Part shown: piece after piece, positions 1 to 8,403 of the stretch
How the letters are laid out: each line of letters begins with the position of its first letter
How positions within the stretch are numbered: position 1 is the first letter of the stretch
Assembly (NCBI GenBank): GCA_037447335.1
Contig: JBBIGV010000001.1
Span: 62,001-126,000, forward strand
Direction of reading: 5' to 3'
DNA length: 64,000 bases
From: JBBIGV01 sp037447335
GTDB lineage: Bacteria > Bacteroidota > Ignavibacteria > Ignavibacteriales > Ignavibacteriaceae
The notes under the pieces: model-generated
What the model was told of the DNA's origin: nothing
What the model saw: the letters and a program-made list of their open reading frames with translations, nothing else
The model's database searches: none
Position numbers and translations under genes: made by a program

Positions 1-302
1 GAATCGGCGAAGGACCAGCCAGACATCTTCTTTTAACGAGTGAATTGATTGATGGAAAGAGAGGATATGAAATTGGTTTTGTGAATTACCTCTCTGATTC
101 ACCGCTTGATAAAGCTAAAGAACTTTCCGGTACTTTAGCTGCAAATTCATCTTTAAGTCTGAGCTTGACTAAAGCGATGATTAACACAATTTGCAATATG
201 AATGCAGAAGATGCCGTTAACTACTGTATTAATCTTAATACAGTAAGCCGTTCTTCAGAAGATTTTAAGCAAGGAATTAATAATTTTCTAAATAAAAAGT
301 GA
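1..302 (+). CDS. Enoyl-CoA hydratase/isomerase family protein, C-terminal part
   Basis: This open frame enters from the left edge (codons in phase from base 3) and ends with TGA at 300-302, so only the last 99 residues are seen. The visible part has the crotonase C-terminal pattern: a helix with GPARHLLLTSELID, then YEIGFVNYL, followed by the helical tail that packs on the trimer in this family. Members hydrate or isomerise acyl-CoA thioesters, usually in fatty-acid or amino-acid breakdown. The oxyanion-hole region and catalytic glutamates lie outside the window, so the exact reaction cannot be assigned. An ATG at 45 exists but is internal, since homology continues upstream of it. The gap to apt is 9 bases, suggesting cotranscription. 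Confidence 0.8.
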   Translation, partial: IGEGPARHLLLTSELIDGKRGYEIGFVNYLSDSPLDKAKELSGTLAANSSLSLSLTKAMINTICNMNAEDAVNYCINLNTVSRSSEDFKQGINNFLNKK

Positions 303-311
303 GAATAGAAT

Positions 312-833
312 ATGGAATTGAAGAATTACATTCGGAGTGTAAAGGATTTCCCAAAAGAAGGAATTGTTTTCAGAGATATTACAACATTATTGAAAGATCC
401 TTCAGCACTGCGTTACACTGTGAATGCACTGCTGGATTTCACTTTCGATACGAAGATTGATAAGGTTGCGGGAATTGAATCCCGCGGGTTTATTTTCGGA
501 GCGCTGCTGGCAGAACGCCTTGGCAGCGGGTTTATTCCAATCCGCAAGCCTGGCAAATTACCCGCTGAAAAAGAAAAGGAATCATACCAGCTCGAGTACG
601 GAACAGATTCAATTGAAATCCATAAAGATGCGATTAAAAAAGGTGACAGGGTTCTTCTGCACGACGACCTGCTTGCTACCGGCGGTACTGCGCAGGCTGC
701 ATGCAGATTGATTGAAAAACTTGGCGGACAGGTGGTTCAGGCTTCCTTTGTTATTGAATTAACTTTTCTTAACGGCAGGGATAAATTAAATAAGTACGAT
801 GTGCGTTCATTAATAAAGTACGACAGCGAGTAG
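312..833 (+). CDS. apt: Adenine phosphoribosyltransferase
   Basis: Converts adenine plus PRPP to AMP in cytoplasmic purine salvage. At 173 residues it has the normal length of bacterial Apt. The N-terminal IRSVKDFPKEGI-type start, ESRGF at residues 56-60, and the PRPP-binding loop VLLHDDLLATGGTA at 114-127 with two adjacent aspartates are all intact. It begins 9 bases after the crotonase gene and is followed by a 516-base gene-free stretch, so it is likely the last gene of its transcript. The ATG start is supported by alignment of the first helix with the family. Confidence 0.96.
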   Translation: MELKNYIRSVKDFPKEGIVFRDITTLLKDPSALRYTVNALLDFTFDTKIDKVAGIESRGFIFGALLAERLGSGFIPIRKPGKLPAEKEKESYQLEYGTDSIEIHKDAIKKGDRVLLHDDLLATGGTAQAACRLIEKLGGQVVQASFVIELTFLNGRDKLNKYDVRSLIKYDSE

Positions 834-962
834 CTTAAATCAGTCGCAATTTGGCGTAACCGGCAACGAAAAATGAGTGATATCTTCAACCATATTTTTG
901 TTTTTTAGTTTAGATTTTTATGAAAGGTATTTTACAAGCATAACAAATAAACCCACCCCATC

Positions 963-1082
963 AGAGGCTGACCAAAAAGTAAATTTTGCAAACAACTCTG
1001 AATTTATGTGTCTGATTTCAGATTAAATTCAAATTCATCGTAGCACAGATTAGTAATCTGTGCTACATTTTTGTCAGCCTCT
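963..1082. repeat. MITE-like element with terminal inverted repeats
   Basis: AGAGGCTGAC at 963-972 is repeated perfectly inverted as GTCAGCCTCT at 1073-1082, and the inverted match continues inward through an A-rich/T-rich run (AAAAAGTA against its complement) with a one-base bulge. The ends resemble the gaggctg-type termini of some transposase families, but no transposase lies between them and no target-site duplication is clear. I infer a non-autonomous element or insertion-sequence scar. Confidence 0.5.
1040..1066. repeat. REP-like perfect hairpin
   Basis: GTAGCACAGATTA (1040-1052) and TAATCTGTGCTAC (1054-1066) are exact reverse complements around one central base, giving a 13-base-pair near-palindrome. 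It has no T-run typical of a terminator. A related arm, AGCACAG-G/A-TTAG, recurs at 39922-39967, suggesting a dispersed REP-type family. Confidence 0.6.
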
Positions 1083-1349
1083 AACTCCGCTCTTTAATAA
1101 GTATATTGTTCCTTTTTGGTGGTCTGCCGTTAAGGTTGCGGATGGAGCAGGGCAAAGAACTATTTTTATTTGTCAGTTCTTTCTGAATCTTTGGTTGGCA
1201 GCTATGCCGCGTTAAGCTTGAATTGGTTAATGATTGAATAATATTTACCCGATCATTAATCATGATTGTTTCATCAAGTAATTTCTCTTTTGAATCTTAG
1301 AAAAGTTTGTCCTGCTCAGCAGCAGACAAGTAAAATATATTTGAGGATA

Positions 1350-2030
1350 CTATTCAATCCATGATTTTGGAGAGATTACAACCACAAACTCTCCCTTATT
1401 GATTTTGTCTGAAAATTCTGATAGTAATTCATCAGGTTTACCGCGTCTTACTTCTTCAAACTTCTTTGTCAGTTCACGGCATAGGACAACTGTTCTTTGC
1501 GGCATATATTCTTCAAGTTCTTTCAGCAGCTTTTCAATTCTATAAGCAGATTCATAGATTATCATTGATCGGTCATTTTCGGATAGTTCCTTCAATAATT
1601 TTTGACGCCCTTTTTTTTGGGGAAGAAAACCCTCGAATATAAATGAATCGGTTGGAAGTCCGCTGATACTTAGAGCGGTTATCGCTGCACTTACCCCTGG
1701 AATTGGAATTACCTTAATACCTCTCTTAATTGCAGCAGAAATAATTCTTGCACCAGGATCTGAAATGCCGGGTGTGCCGGCATCCGAAACGAGTGCACAG
1801 TTCTTACCGGATTCAATCTTGTCTAAAAGTGTTTTTGTTTTTTTATCTTCATTTGCAGCATTGATTACGAACAACTCTTTCTTTATTTCATATTTATTTA
1901 GCAGATAAGATGTAACTCGTGTATCCTCGCAGGCAATGAAGTCAACAGTTTTAAGAGTTTCGATTGCTCTGAGGGTAATATCTTTAAGATTTCCTATCGG
2001 CGAACTGACAATATATAGCGATGCAGACAT
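1350..2030 (-). CDS. rsmI: 16S rRNA (cytidine-1402 2'-O)-methyltransferase
   Basis: SAM-dependent methyltransferase of the tetrapyrrole-methylase fold that modifies C1402 in the decoding centre of 16S rRNA. The N-terminal LYIVSSPIGNL (residues 5-15), CEDTR (34-38) and the glycine-rich DAGTPGISDPG (83-93) are the family's hallmark motifs. The 226-residue length is slightly short of the usual 270-290 because the C-terminal extra domain is absent, as in several related phyla. It runs convergent to apt across a repeat-bearing gap; the Mpv17-like gene lies 44 bases upstream on the same strand. Confidence 0.95.
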   Translation of the reverse strand: MSASLYIVSSPIGNLKDITLRAIETLKTVDFIACEDTRVTSYLLNKYEIKKELFVINAANEDKKTKTLLDKIESGKNCALVSDAGTPGISDPGARIISAAIKRGIKVIPIPGVSAAITALSISGLPTDSFIFEGFLPQKKGRQKLLKELSENDRSMIIYESAYRIEKLLKELEEYMPQRTVVLCRELTKKFEEVRRGKPDELLSEFSDKINKGEFVVVISPKSWIE

Positions 2031-2074
2031 ACTGTTCTAAAAACCTTTGTGGGTTAATTAAAAATTACTTTTGA

Positions 2075-2611
2075 TTATTTCTTTCTGTTAAAGAAACCGA
2101 GAATTATCCCAAGTGCAAGCGACCAAACAGCCGCTAATCCTATCTGAAATTCCTGCGGCATCAGGAAAGTTATGGTATGTGCAGGCAGCCAGAACCACAA
2201 CAAGGAATACAAACTTTTATCAAGATTTTTCCATGCAGAATCCTTATGGACTCTTTCAATAACAAAATTATCAAGTAATCTGTGAATGATGATAAGAAAC
2301 GGACCAAATTGCAGATTCATACTTAAAGAAATTGTAAATGACTTAGCAACACCTTCGAGCTGGGGTAAGTAGCCGTTTGTTATCAGGTTTTCAACAAAAC
2401 CATGAAAGCCGATAAATGCATATTTAATCATTACTGCAAGTGCAGCCCATTCCAGTATTTTGAATATTATAGTCTGAAAGTTGTAAGGAGAAAAAAATCT
2501 TTTTTCAATGATCCATCTTGAAATGACGTCTCCGAATGTACCGAGCAAAGCAAATTGAAGCATTGCTGATGTAAGCGGGTAAGAAGTCACAAAATCAACA
2601 TACCAGTTCAT
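2075..2611 (-). CDS. Mpv17/PMP22-like integral membrane protein
   Basis: A 178-residue protein with four or five hydrophobic segments. Its N-terminus (MNWYVDFVTSYPLTSAMLQ followed by GDVISRWI) matches the Mpv17/PMP22 pattern of W-Y-x-x-L, PL-T and G-D, and its C-terminus (FWLPAHTITFLMP, then W and a final GFF segment) matches the W-P-x-x-x-x-NF-x-x-VP block of the same family. Mpv17 proteins are best known from eukaryotic peroxisomes and mitochondria, where they are proposed channels; bacterial members have no assigned role. The family call is from motif recall, so is moderate. Upstream lies a cre/LacI-like palindrome shared with lpxA. Confidence 0.5.
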   Translation of the reverse strand: MNWYVDFVTSYPLTSAMLQFALLGTFGDVISRWIIEKRFFSPYNFQTIIFKILEWAALAVMIKYAFIGFHGFVENLITNGYLPQLEGVAKSFTISLSMNLQFGPFLIIIHRLLDNFVIERVHKDSAWKNLDKSLYSLLWFWLPAHTITFLMPQEFQIGLAAVWSLALGIILGFFNRKK

Positions 2612-2725
2612 TGATGTTATCCTCGATAAATTCGAAATAATCTTTCAAAAGTTAGATGTAATTTCATTCACGGACAAATTTAATTTCAAATCTTCCAACT
2701 AAATTGGCAGAAATGTATAGTGCTT

Positions 2726-2740
2726 TTGAAAGCGTTTTCA
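2726..2740. promoter_or_regulatory. Possible LacI/CcpA-type operator
   Basis: TTGAAAGCGTTTTCA has CG at its centre and is palindromic except for one symmetric pair. It fits the degenerate catabolite-responsive element pattern WTGNAANCGNWNNCW at every position. It sits in the 233-base gap between the divergent Mpv17-like gene and lpxA, 105 bases before lpxA. A single 15-base match can arise by chance, and no LacI-family regulator is in the window. Confidence 0.25.
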
Positions 2741-2844
2741 TGTGCATTCTTACATAAAATTATTGTTAGTTAGCTTTGGTTTTCATAGTTTTGATTTGTT
2801 CACTGTAATGGTTAGTAAACAAAAATTTATTCTGAAGTTGGAAA

Positions 2845-3651
2845 ATGAATATACACCCCTCTGCTTTAATAGATAAAAATGTGAAACTCGGCACAGGTGT
2901 CGGGGTAGGAGCATATTCAGTAATTAAAGGTGAAGTTGAAATAGGCGATAATTGCATCATTAAAGATCACGTAACTATTTACGGTCCTCTGAAAATGGGA
3001 ACCGGAAATACCGTTCATCCCAGCGCTGTGCTTGGCAATATAAGCCAGGATCTGAAATATAAAGGTGAAGCCTCTCAGGTTATCATCGGTAATAATAATT
3101 CGATACGCGAATGTGTTACAATACAACAGGGTACAATTGCGAATGAGGGCAAGACGATCATCGGCAATAATAATCTTATAATGGCTTATTCTCATATAGC
3201 TCATGATTGTATACTCGGCAGCAGCATTATAATTGCAAACGGAACTCAGTTTGCCGGACACATTGTAGTGCATGATTTTGCCTATATAGGCGGGCTTGTC
3301 GGTGTTCATCAGTTTGTAACTATCGGAAGGAATTGTTTCATTGGTTTTATGAGCCGTATAAACCGTGATGTGCCGCCTTTTACTATTGTTGAAGGAAATC
3401 CCTCAAGAGAAAGAGCAATTAATATTGAAGGATTGAAGCGAAAAAATTTCAGTAAGGAAGATATTGAGTTGTTAAGAAAAGCATTTATTATTCTGTTTGT
3501 AGATGAAAAGACACAAGCTGAAAAAGCTGCAATAATAAATTCTGATGAGTTTTCTTCAAATCAGCTTGTTAAAGAACTGTGGGAGTTTCTTGAAGCAAGA
3601 GCACGGGGCAAACAGGGCAGGGCGCTTGAAGCTATGCGGATTGACAGATAA
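2845..3651 (+). CDS. lpxA: Acyl-ACP:UDP-N-acetylglucosamine O-acyltransferase
   Basis: Catalyses the first step of lipid A synthesis, transferring a 3-hydroxyacyl chain from ACP to UDP-GlcNAc in the cytoplasm. The 268 residues carry the left-handed beta-helix hexapeptide repeats from residue 2 to about 190, then a helical C-terminal domain. The catalytic histidine is His120 in MAYSHIAHDC, exactly in the family's HIAHDC block. IHPSALID at the start fixes the ATG. Its presence shows an LPS-bearing outer membrane. It stands alone here; lpxB/C/D and fabZ, which often accompany it, are not in the window. Confidence 0.95.
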   Translation: MNIHPSALIDKNVKLGTGVGVGAYSVIKGEVEIGDNCIIKDHVTIYGPLKMGTGNTVHPSAVLGNISQDLKYKGEASQVIIGNNNSIRECVTIQQGTIANEGKTIIGNNNLIMAYSHIAHDCILGSSIIIANGTQFAGHIVVHDFAYIGGLVGVHQFVTIGRNCFIGFMSRINRDVPPFTIVEGNPSRERAINIEGLKRKNFSKEDIELLRKAFIILFVDEKTQAEKAAIINSDEFSSNQLVKELWEFLEARARGKQGRALEAMRIDR

Positions 3652-3722
3652 CAGATTATACTATTCATGCTTATGATTTACTTCTGAAATCTTTACCGGC
3701 TAAATTTCAATTCAGATCCTTT

Positions 3723-5234
3723 TTATTCTCTTATTTCATCAACATCTTTTACAAATGTAACCAACAGTCCTGCAAGTATCATAGAAATTCCGCCCAGCAG
3801 CAAAGCATATATTGCTTCACCTGCAAATACATTCTTCACAACAAAACCGAGTATTGCAGCAGCAGTTATTTGCGGTATTACAATAAAGAAGTTGAATATA
3901 CCCATATACACTCCCATCTTTTCAGGGGGAAGCGAACCGGCAAGTATTGCATACGGCATAGCAAGTATTGAAGCCCATGCTAATCCGATTCCAAGTTCGG
4001 ATAGAAGCAGAAGATTCGGATCTTGAATAAATAAAAATGAAATAAAACCAATGCCGCCGCAAATAAGTGCAATCATATGAACAGTTTTCCGGCTGGTTAT
4101 CTTAGCTAACCAAACAAGTACAAAAGCCATTACAGCGGCAAAACCATTGTAAACAGCCATCAGCACACCGACCCAATCAGCGCCTTCATTGTATAATGGT
4201 GAAGTCGGGTCTGTTGCTTTGTAAATATGATGCGTAACAGCAGGCGTAGTGTAAATCCACATTGCAAATAATGCAAACCATGAAAAGAACTGAACTACCG
4301 CAAGCTGCTTCATCGTATCGGGCATTTTGTAGAAATCATTTATAACTACCACAACACCCGTTTCGGTTTTTCCCTGTTTGGTTAAAAGACCTACAACCAG
4401 TTGCAGCAGTCCGAATAATGCCGAACCAACAAAAAGAACGTACAAACCGTAATCATCAATTTCATATCCGAATAATAAAATACCTGAAACAATTGCACCG
4501 AATGCGAACCATAGAAAACCATTTTTGATAAAACGTGAATGCGGCGGCATGCCTTTCATATCTTTTCTTGCTTCAGCAGCAGGTGTATCTTCAGCGTGCT
4601 TTTTTAATTCTTCGGGGCTGTATTCCTTTGTAGAGATAATAGTCCACAACACAGCAAGCAGGAAAACAACACCTCCGATATAAAAGGAGAATTTGACTGA
4701 ATCCGGTATCTCACCTTCAGGCGCAGTGTTGGCAATACCGAACCAGTTCGTCATCATATATGGAAGCGCAGAGGCAACAACTGCACCGGTTCCAATGAAA
4801 AAACTTTGCATAGCAAAACCGATTGTACGCTGGTCTGATGGAAGCATATCGCCTACAAAAGCTCTGAATGGTTCCATAGTAATATTGATTGAAGCATCCA
4901 TTATCCACAACATTCCCGCCGCAATCCATAACACAGGCGAGTTAGGCATAATAAACAAAGCACAAGATGATAACAATGCACCGGTCAGAAAGTATGGTCG
5001 TCTTCTCCCCAGCCTGTTCCATGTCTTATCGCTCAAATGCCCTACAATTGGCTGAACAATTAAACCGGTAACAGGGGCAGCAATCCATAAAATAGGAATT
5101 TTATCAATATCTGCACCAAGTGTTTCGAATATTCTGCTGACGTTGGCATTTTGAAGCGCAAATCCGAACTGAATGCCGAGAAATCCAAAACTCATATTCC
5201 AGATTTGCCAGAAAGAAAGCCGCGGTTTTTGCAT
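3723..5234 (-). CDS. MFS sugar transporter, SLC45/sucrose-permease-like
   Basis: A 503-residue inner-membrane permease with about twelve hydrophobic segments. The loop after the second segment, GHLSDKTWNRLGRRRPYF, is the MFS loop 2-3 motif in the form seen in SLC45-type and bacterial maltose/sucrose proton symporters. A longer frame reaches 5357, but I place the start at the ATG at 5232-5234: AGGAAA sits six bases upstream, and the residues before it are not membrane- or family-like. It is divergent from pabBC and convergent with lpxA. The substrate is inferred to be a disaccharide or oligosaccharide; the sequence alone does not say which. Confidence 0.8.
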   Translation of the reverse strand: MQKPRLSFWQIWNMSFGFLGIQFGFALQNANVSRIFETLGADIDKIPILWIAAPVTGLIVQPIVGHLSDKTWNRLGRRRPYFLTGALLSSCALFIMPNSPVLWIAAGMLWIMDASINITMEPFRAFVGDMLPSDQRTIGFAMQSFFIGTGAVVASALPYMMTNWFGIANTAPEGEIPDSVKFSFYIGGVVFLLAVLWTIISTKEYSPEELKKHAEDTPAAEARKDMKGMPPHSRFIKNGFLWFAFGAIVSGILLFGYEIDDYGLYVLFVGSALFGLLQLVVGLLTKQGKTETGVVVVINDFYKMPDTMKQLAVVQFFSWFALFAMWIYTTPAVTHHIYKATDPTSPLYNEGADWVGVLMAVYNGFAAVMAFVLVWLAKITSRKTVHMIALICGGIGFISFLFIQDPNLLLLSELGIGLAWASILAMPYAILAGSLPPEKMGVYMGIFNFFIVIPQITAAAILGFVVKNVFAGEAIYALLLGGISMILAGLLVTFVKDVDEIRE

Positions 5235-5374
5235 AAAGTTTTCCTGTATATTGAATGCTTTATCGTGTGGGTAAAAATAAGTTAAAGTATAATAATTTGC
5301 GAAAAGTTTTTTTTGTTCACAAAAAATCAGTGTTAAAGTTTTAATATCTGAGTTCATTATTTTATTTTCAGAGT

Positions 5375-7228
5375 ATGAAGTTCGAAGAAATAAGTAAAAC
5401 AGTACTTGATGCTGAAAACTCAGCTTTCTTTTATACTCCGCCTTATTATTCCCGCAGTAAATCTTATTTATTCAAAAAACCTGTTGAAGTCTTAATCGCT
5501 AAAAACGCAAACGAAGTGATTGATTTATTGGAAACAGTCAACAAATTAATAAAAGACGGTTTGTCCTGTTATGCATTGATCAACTATGAATCCGGATATG
5601 CTTTCGAGAACAAGCTTAATCATTTGCTCAACTCAAATGGAGATGAATTACTAAGATTTGTTTTTTTTGAACCTGAGAATGTTTCGGTATTCCAGTCGGG
5701 TTCAATCCGGTTTTTTAGTAAGGTTAAAGATCATGAATATGCTGTTTCTGATTTTGTTCTGAATACCGGTAAGGATAAATACTATAATGACATAAGCAAG
5801 ATTAAAGATTATATTAAACAGGGAGATACATACCAGGTTAATTATACCGTGAAGGGTGGATTCAGATTTGCGGGTGACCCGGGCAGTATGTTTACGCATT
5901 TGATTTTTAACCAGTCTGCACGGTATTCTGCAATGATCAAAAGTGGAGGTGAGGTAGTACTGTCTCTATCCCCCGAATTATTTTTCGAAATAAAAAACAA
6001 TACTATAACCTCAAAGCCGATGAAAGGCACTTTGATGCGAGGGGTTGAACAATCCGAAGATAAAATCTTACAGTATTCTTTACACAACAGTCAAAAAAAT
6101 CGTGCTGAAAATGTAATGATTGTCGATCTTATCAGGAATGACATCGGCAGGATAAGTGAATTTTCATCAGTTAAAGTAAAAAATCTCTTTGAGGTTGAAA
6201 AGTACGAATCTCTTTTTCAGATGGTATCAACCGTATCAGGTAAAGTAAAAAATGAAATTACTTTTTCTGATGTTATCAGGAATTTGTTTCCCTGCGGTTC
6301 AATTACCGGAGCTCCAAAGATCAGAACGATGGAAATAATAAATGAACTTGAAACCGATAAAAGAGGCATCTACACCGGTTCAATAGGGTTCATTCACAGG
6401 CATAAAACTGTTTTTAATGTTGCAATAAGATCAGCCGTACTTAAAAAAAATAAATCTGACGGAGATTTCTGTAAAGGAACTATTGGACTTGGCAGCGGGA
6501 TAGTCTGGGATAGTGAGCCGCAAAAAGAATATGAAGAGACATTGCTAAAAAGCAGTTTTTTACTTTCCCCGGATCCTTATTTTGAAATATTTGAAACTAT
6601 GCTGGCTGAAAAAAATGAGATTCATTTACTGCAGGATCATTTGAACAGGCTCTCTACTTCAGCCGATTTTTTTCTTTTTAAGTTTAATCGAAAAAATGCT
6701 GAGGCGAAGATCAAAAAAGCTATCGCAAATCTTGATTCAGAAAAATTGTACCGTATAAAAATTCTGCTGAATAAGATTGGCATGATGAGAATTCAAAAAA
6801 AAGAGTTCAAACATTTCCAAGGAATTGTTAAGGTTATTATTTCGCCCAATAGTACTAACAAGAGAAATAAATTCTTATATCACAAAACAACAAACAGAAA
6901 ATTGTATGATGAGGAATTTGCACATTATTCAGCCCAAAGTTTTTTTGATGTGTTATATTTTAATGAAGACGGTTATTTAACAGAAGGGGCAACTACAAAT
7001 ATATTTATCCGCTGTGCAGATAACTGGTTCACTCCCGGTCTGAGTGAAGGCATTCTTCCCGGTGTCTACAGGCATTTTTTTATCAAGAATAATTTTCCGG
7101 TTATTGAGTCAAAAATAACATTGGAGGATTTACAAAGCGCCGATAGGATTATCCTGACGAATGCATTACGCGGTGAAATAAATGTGTCGCGGGTCTATCT
7201 CAACGAATCAGAGTATATTGATTTGTAA
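5375..7228 (+). CDS. pabB: Aminodeoxychorismate synthase component I fused to aminodeoxychorismate lyase
   Basis: A 617-residue fusion making p-aminobenzoate for folate. Residues 1 to about 405 are a chorismate-binding (PabB) domain with GDTYQVNYT, the PMKGT motif whose lysine distinguishes aminodeoxychorismate synthase from anthranilate synthase (PIAGT), and CGSITGAPK. From about 405 to the end is a class IV PLP-dependent lyase (PabC) with HKTTNR, carrying the PLP lysine, and EGATTNIF. The amidotransferase subunit (PabA) is not visible nearby. The fusion lets the intermediate pass between domains. The folate/pterin theme recurs with folE at 41.6 kb but the two are not linked. Confidence 0.93.
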   Translation: MKFEEISKTVLDAENSAFFYTPPYYSRSKSYLFKKPVEVLIAKNANEVIDLLETVNKLIKDGLSCYALINYESGYAFENKLNHLLNSNGDELLRFVFFEPENVSVFQSGSIRFFSKVKDHEYAVSDFVLNTGKDKYYNDISKIKDYIKQGDTYQVNYTVKGGFRFAGDPGSMFTHLIFNQSARYSAMIKSGGEVVLSLSPELFFEIKNNTITSKPMKGTLMRGVEQSEDKILQYSLHNSQKNRAENVMIVDLIRNDIGRISEFSSVKVKNLFEVEKYESLFQMVSTVSGKVKNEITFSDVIRNLFPCGSITGAPKIRTMEIINELETDKRGIYTGSIGFIHRHKTVFNVAIRSAVLKKNKSDGDFCKGTIGLGSGIVWDSEPQKEYEETLLKSSFLLSPDPYFEIFETMLAEKNEIHLLQDHLNRLSTSADFFLFKFNRKNAEAKIKKAIANLDSEKLYRIKILLNKIGMMRIQKKEFKHFQGIVKVIISPNSTNKRNKFLYHKTTNRKLYDEEFAHYSAQSFFDVLYFNEDGYLTEGATTNIFIRCADNWFTPGLSEGILPGVYRHFFIKNNFPVIESKITLEDLQSADRIILTNALRGEINVSRVYLNESEYIDL

Positions 7229-7356
7229 TGAAAAAGTCCTGACTGAGGGGACGTCATTGCTTGTTTACAATAAGCAAAAATTGCACAGAGAATTTTTGCT
7301 CTAATTTTAATATCTTAAGATTCAATAATTAACAATTATAAAGTTGAACCGGTCTT

Positions 7357-8403
7357 ATGGCAGAGGATCCCAATCAAACTTCCTTAAGAAAAAAAGAACA
7401 TATTGAGTTGTGCTTAACAGATGAGGTTGCCTTTAAATCCAAATCAAATGGATTTGACCAATATGACTTTGTTCATTATGCTATTACTGAAACAGATATT
7501 CAAAAAATTTCTTTCTCAACAAAATTCTTCGGCAATAAAATCAACTTTCCTTTTATCATTTCCTGTATGACCGGCGGAACGAAAGAAGCAGAAAACATTA
7601 ACCTGAGGCTCGCAGAAGCAGCCGCAGAACTTAATATCCCCTTGGGTGTGGGAAGCCAAAGACAGGCTCTTGAAAATGAACGTTTTCACAAAAGCTATAA
7701 AATTATCAGGCTGAAAGCTCCGGGCATTCCGATACTTGGAAATATTGGCGCGGCACAATTAGTTCAGTTTAAGACATCTGATCCTGTAATAAAAATGATA
7801 AACATGGTTGAAGCTAATGCAATGGTTATTCACGTTAATCCATTACAGGAACTACTTCAGAAGGACGGAGAACCGAACTTCAAAGGGCTGTTGAAATCGC
7901 TCAGGAAACTTGTCCGGCAAATCAATATTCCGGTTATCGTAAAAGAAGTGGGAGCAGGTATTTCTTTACAGGCAGCAGCAAAACTGCTCGACTGTGGAGT
8001 GAAGGGTATTGACGTTGCCGGAGCAGGCGGCACTAGCTGGGCAGGTGTTGAACTTTTAAGAAACAGATCAGGTTATCATAATGAATTCTGGGACTGGGGG
8101 CTGCCGACATCATATTGCATTAAAGAAATCTATAAGCTAAAAAAAAATAAGCAGTTTCTGCTCATTGCTTCAGGTGGAATATATAATGGTTTTGATATGG
8201 CAAAAGCATTCGCTCTCGGTGCTGATATGGCAGCTTCTGCAAGAGTAATATTAAAACAATTGGAAAAGGGCGGAGCAGAGGATGTTTCGTCACTTGTCAG
8301 GTATTGGTTCGATACAGTAAAAAAGATAATGTATCTGACCGGTTCAGCCTCAATTAAAGAATTGCAGAAAAAAAGATTGATCAGGAAGGAAGAACTGTTT
8401 TGA
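7357..8403 (+). CDS. fni: Isopentenyl-diphosphate delta-isomerase, type 2
   Basis: FMN- and NADPH-requiring enzyme interconverting IPP and DMAPP. The 348 residues form a TIM barrel with family blocks RKKEHIELC near the start, SCMTGGT, VGSQRQAL, VKEVGAGIS and DVAGAGGTSWAGVE, the last binding FMN. Its stop codon overlaps the start of the prenyl synthase gene (TTGA), so the isomerase and the enzyme using its products are translationally coupled. Type 2 enzymes occur with either the mevalonate or MEP route; the upstream route is not in view. Confidence 0.95.
   Translation: MAEDPNQTSLRKKEHIELCLTDEVAFKSKSNGFDQYDFVHYAITETDIQKISFSTKFFGNKINFPFIISCMTGGTKEAENINLRLAEAAAELNIPLGVGSQRQALENERFHKSYKIIRLKAPGIPILGNIGAAQLVQFKTSDPVIKMINMVEANAMVIHVNPLQELLQKDGEPNFKGLLKSLRKLVRQINIPVIVKEVGAGISLQAAAKLLDCGVKGIDVAGAGGTSWAGVELLRNRSGYHNEFWDWGLPTSYCIKEIYKLKKNKQFLLIASGGIYNGFDMAKAFALGADMAASARVILKQLEKGGAEDVSSLVRYWFDTVKKIMYLTGSASIKELQKKRLIRKEELF

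Larger units (their letters stand above)
834..1349. other. Gene-free stretch holding repeat structures
   Basis: Between apt and the convergent rsmI I see no convincing gene. A 60-codon minus-strand frame (1081-1263) exists but has no ribosome site or recognisable domain. The stretch contains a 120-base element with inverted ends (963-1082) which carries a perfect 13-base-pair hairpin (1040-1066); both are listed separately. The remainder (1083-1349) is unremarkable AT-rich sequence. Confidence 0.6.

Noticed and set aside
1081..1263. 60-codon minus-strand frame containing GRPPKRNN, reminiscent of transposase tails
   Set aside because: No ribosome site, no fold and no upstream domain; most likely a chance frame in the repeat-bearing gap, though it could be a transposon scar.
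2917..3309. 130-codon minus-strand frame inside lpxA
   Set aside because: Antisense shadow of a gene with complete family motifs; it has no motifs of its own.
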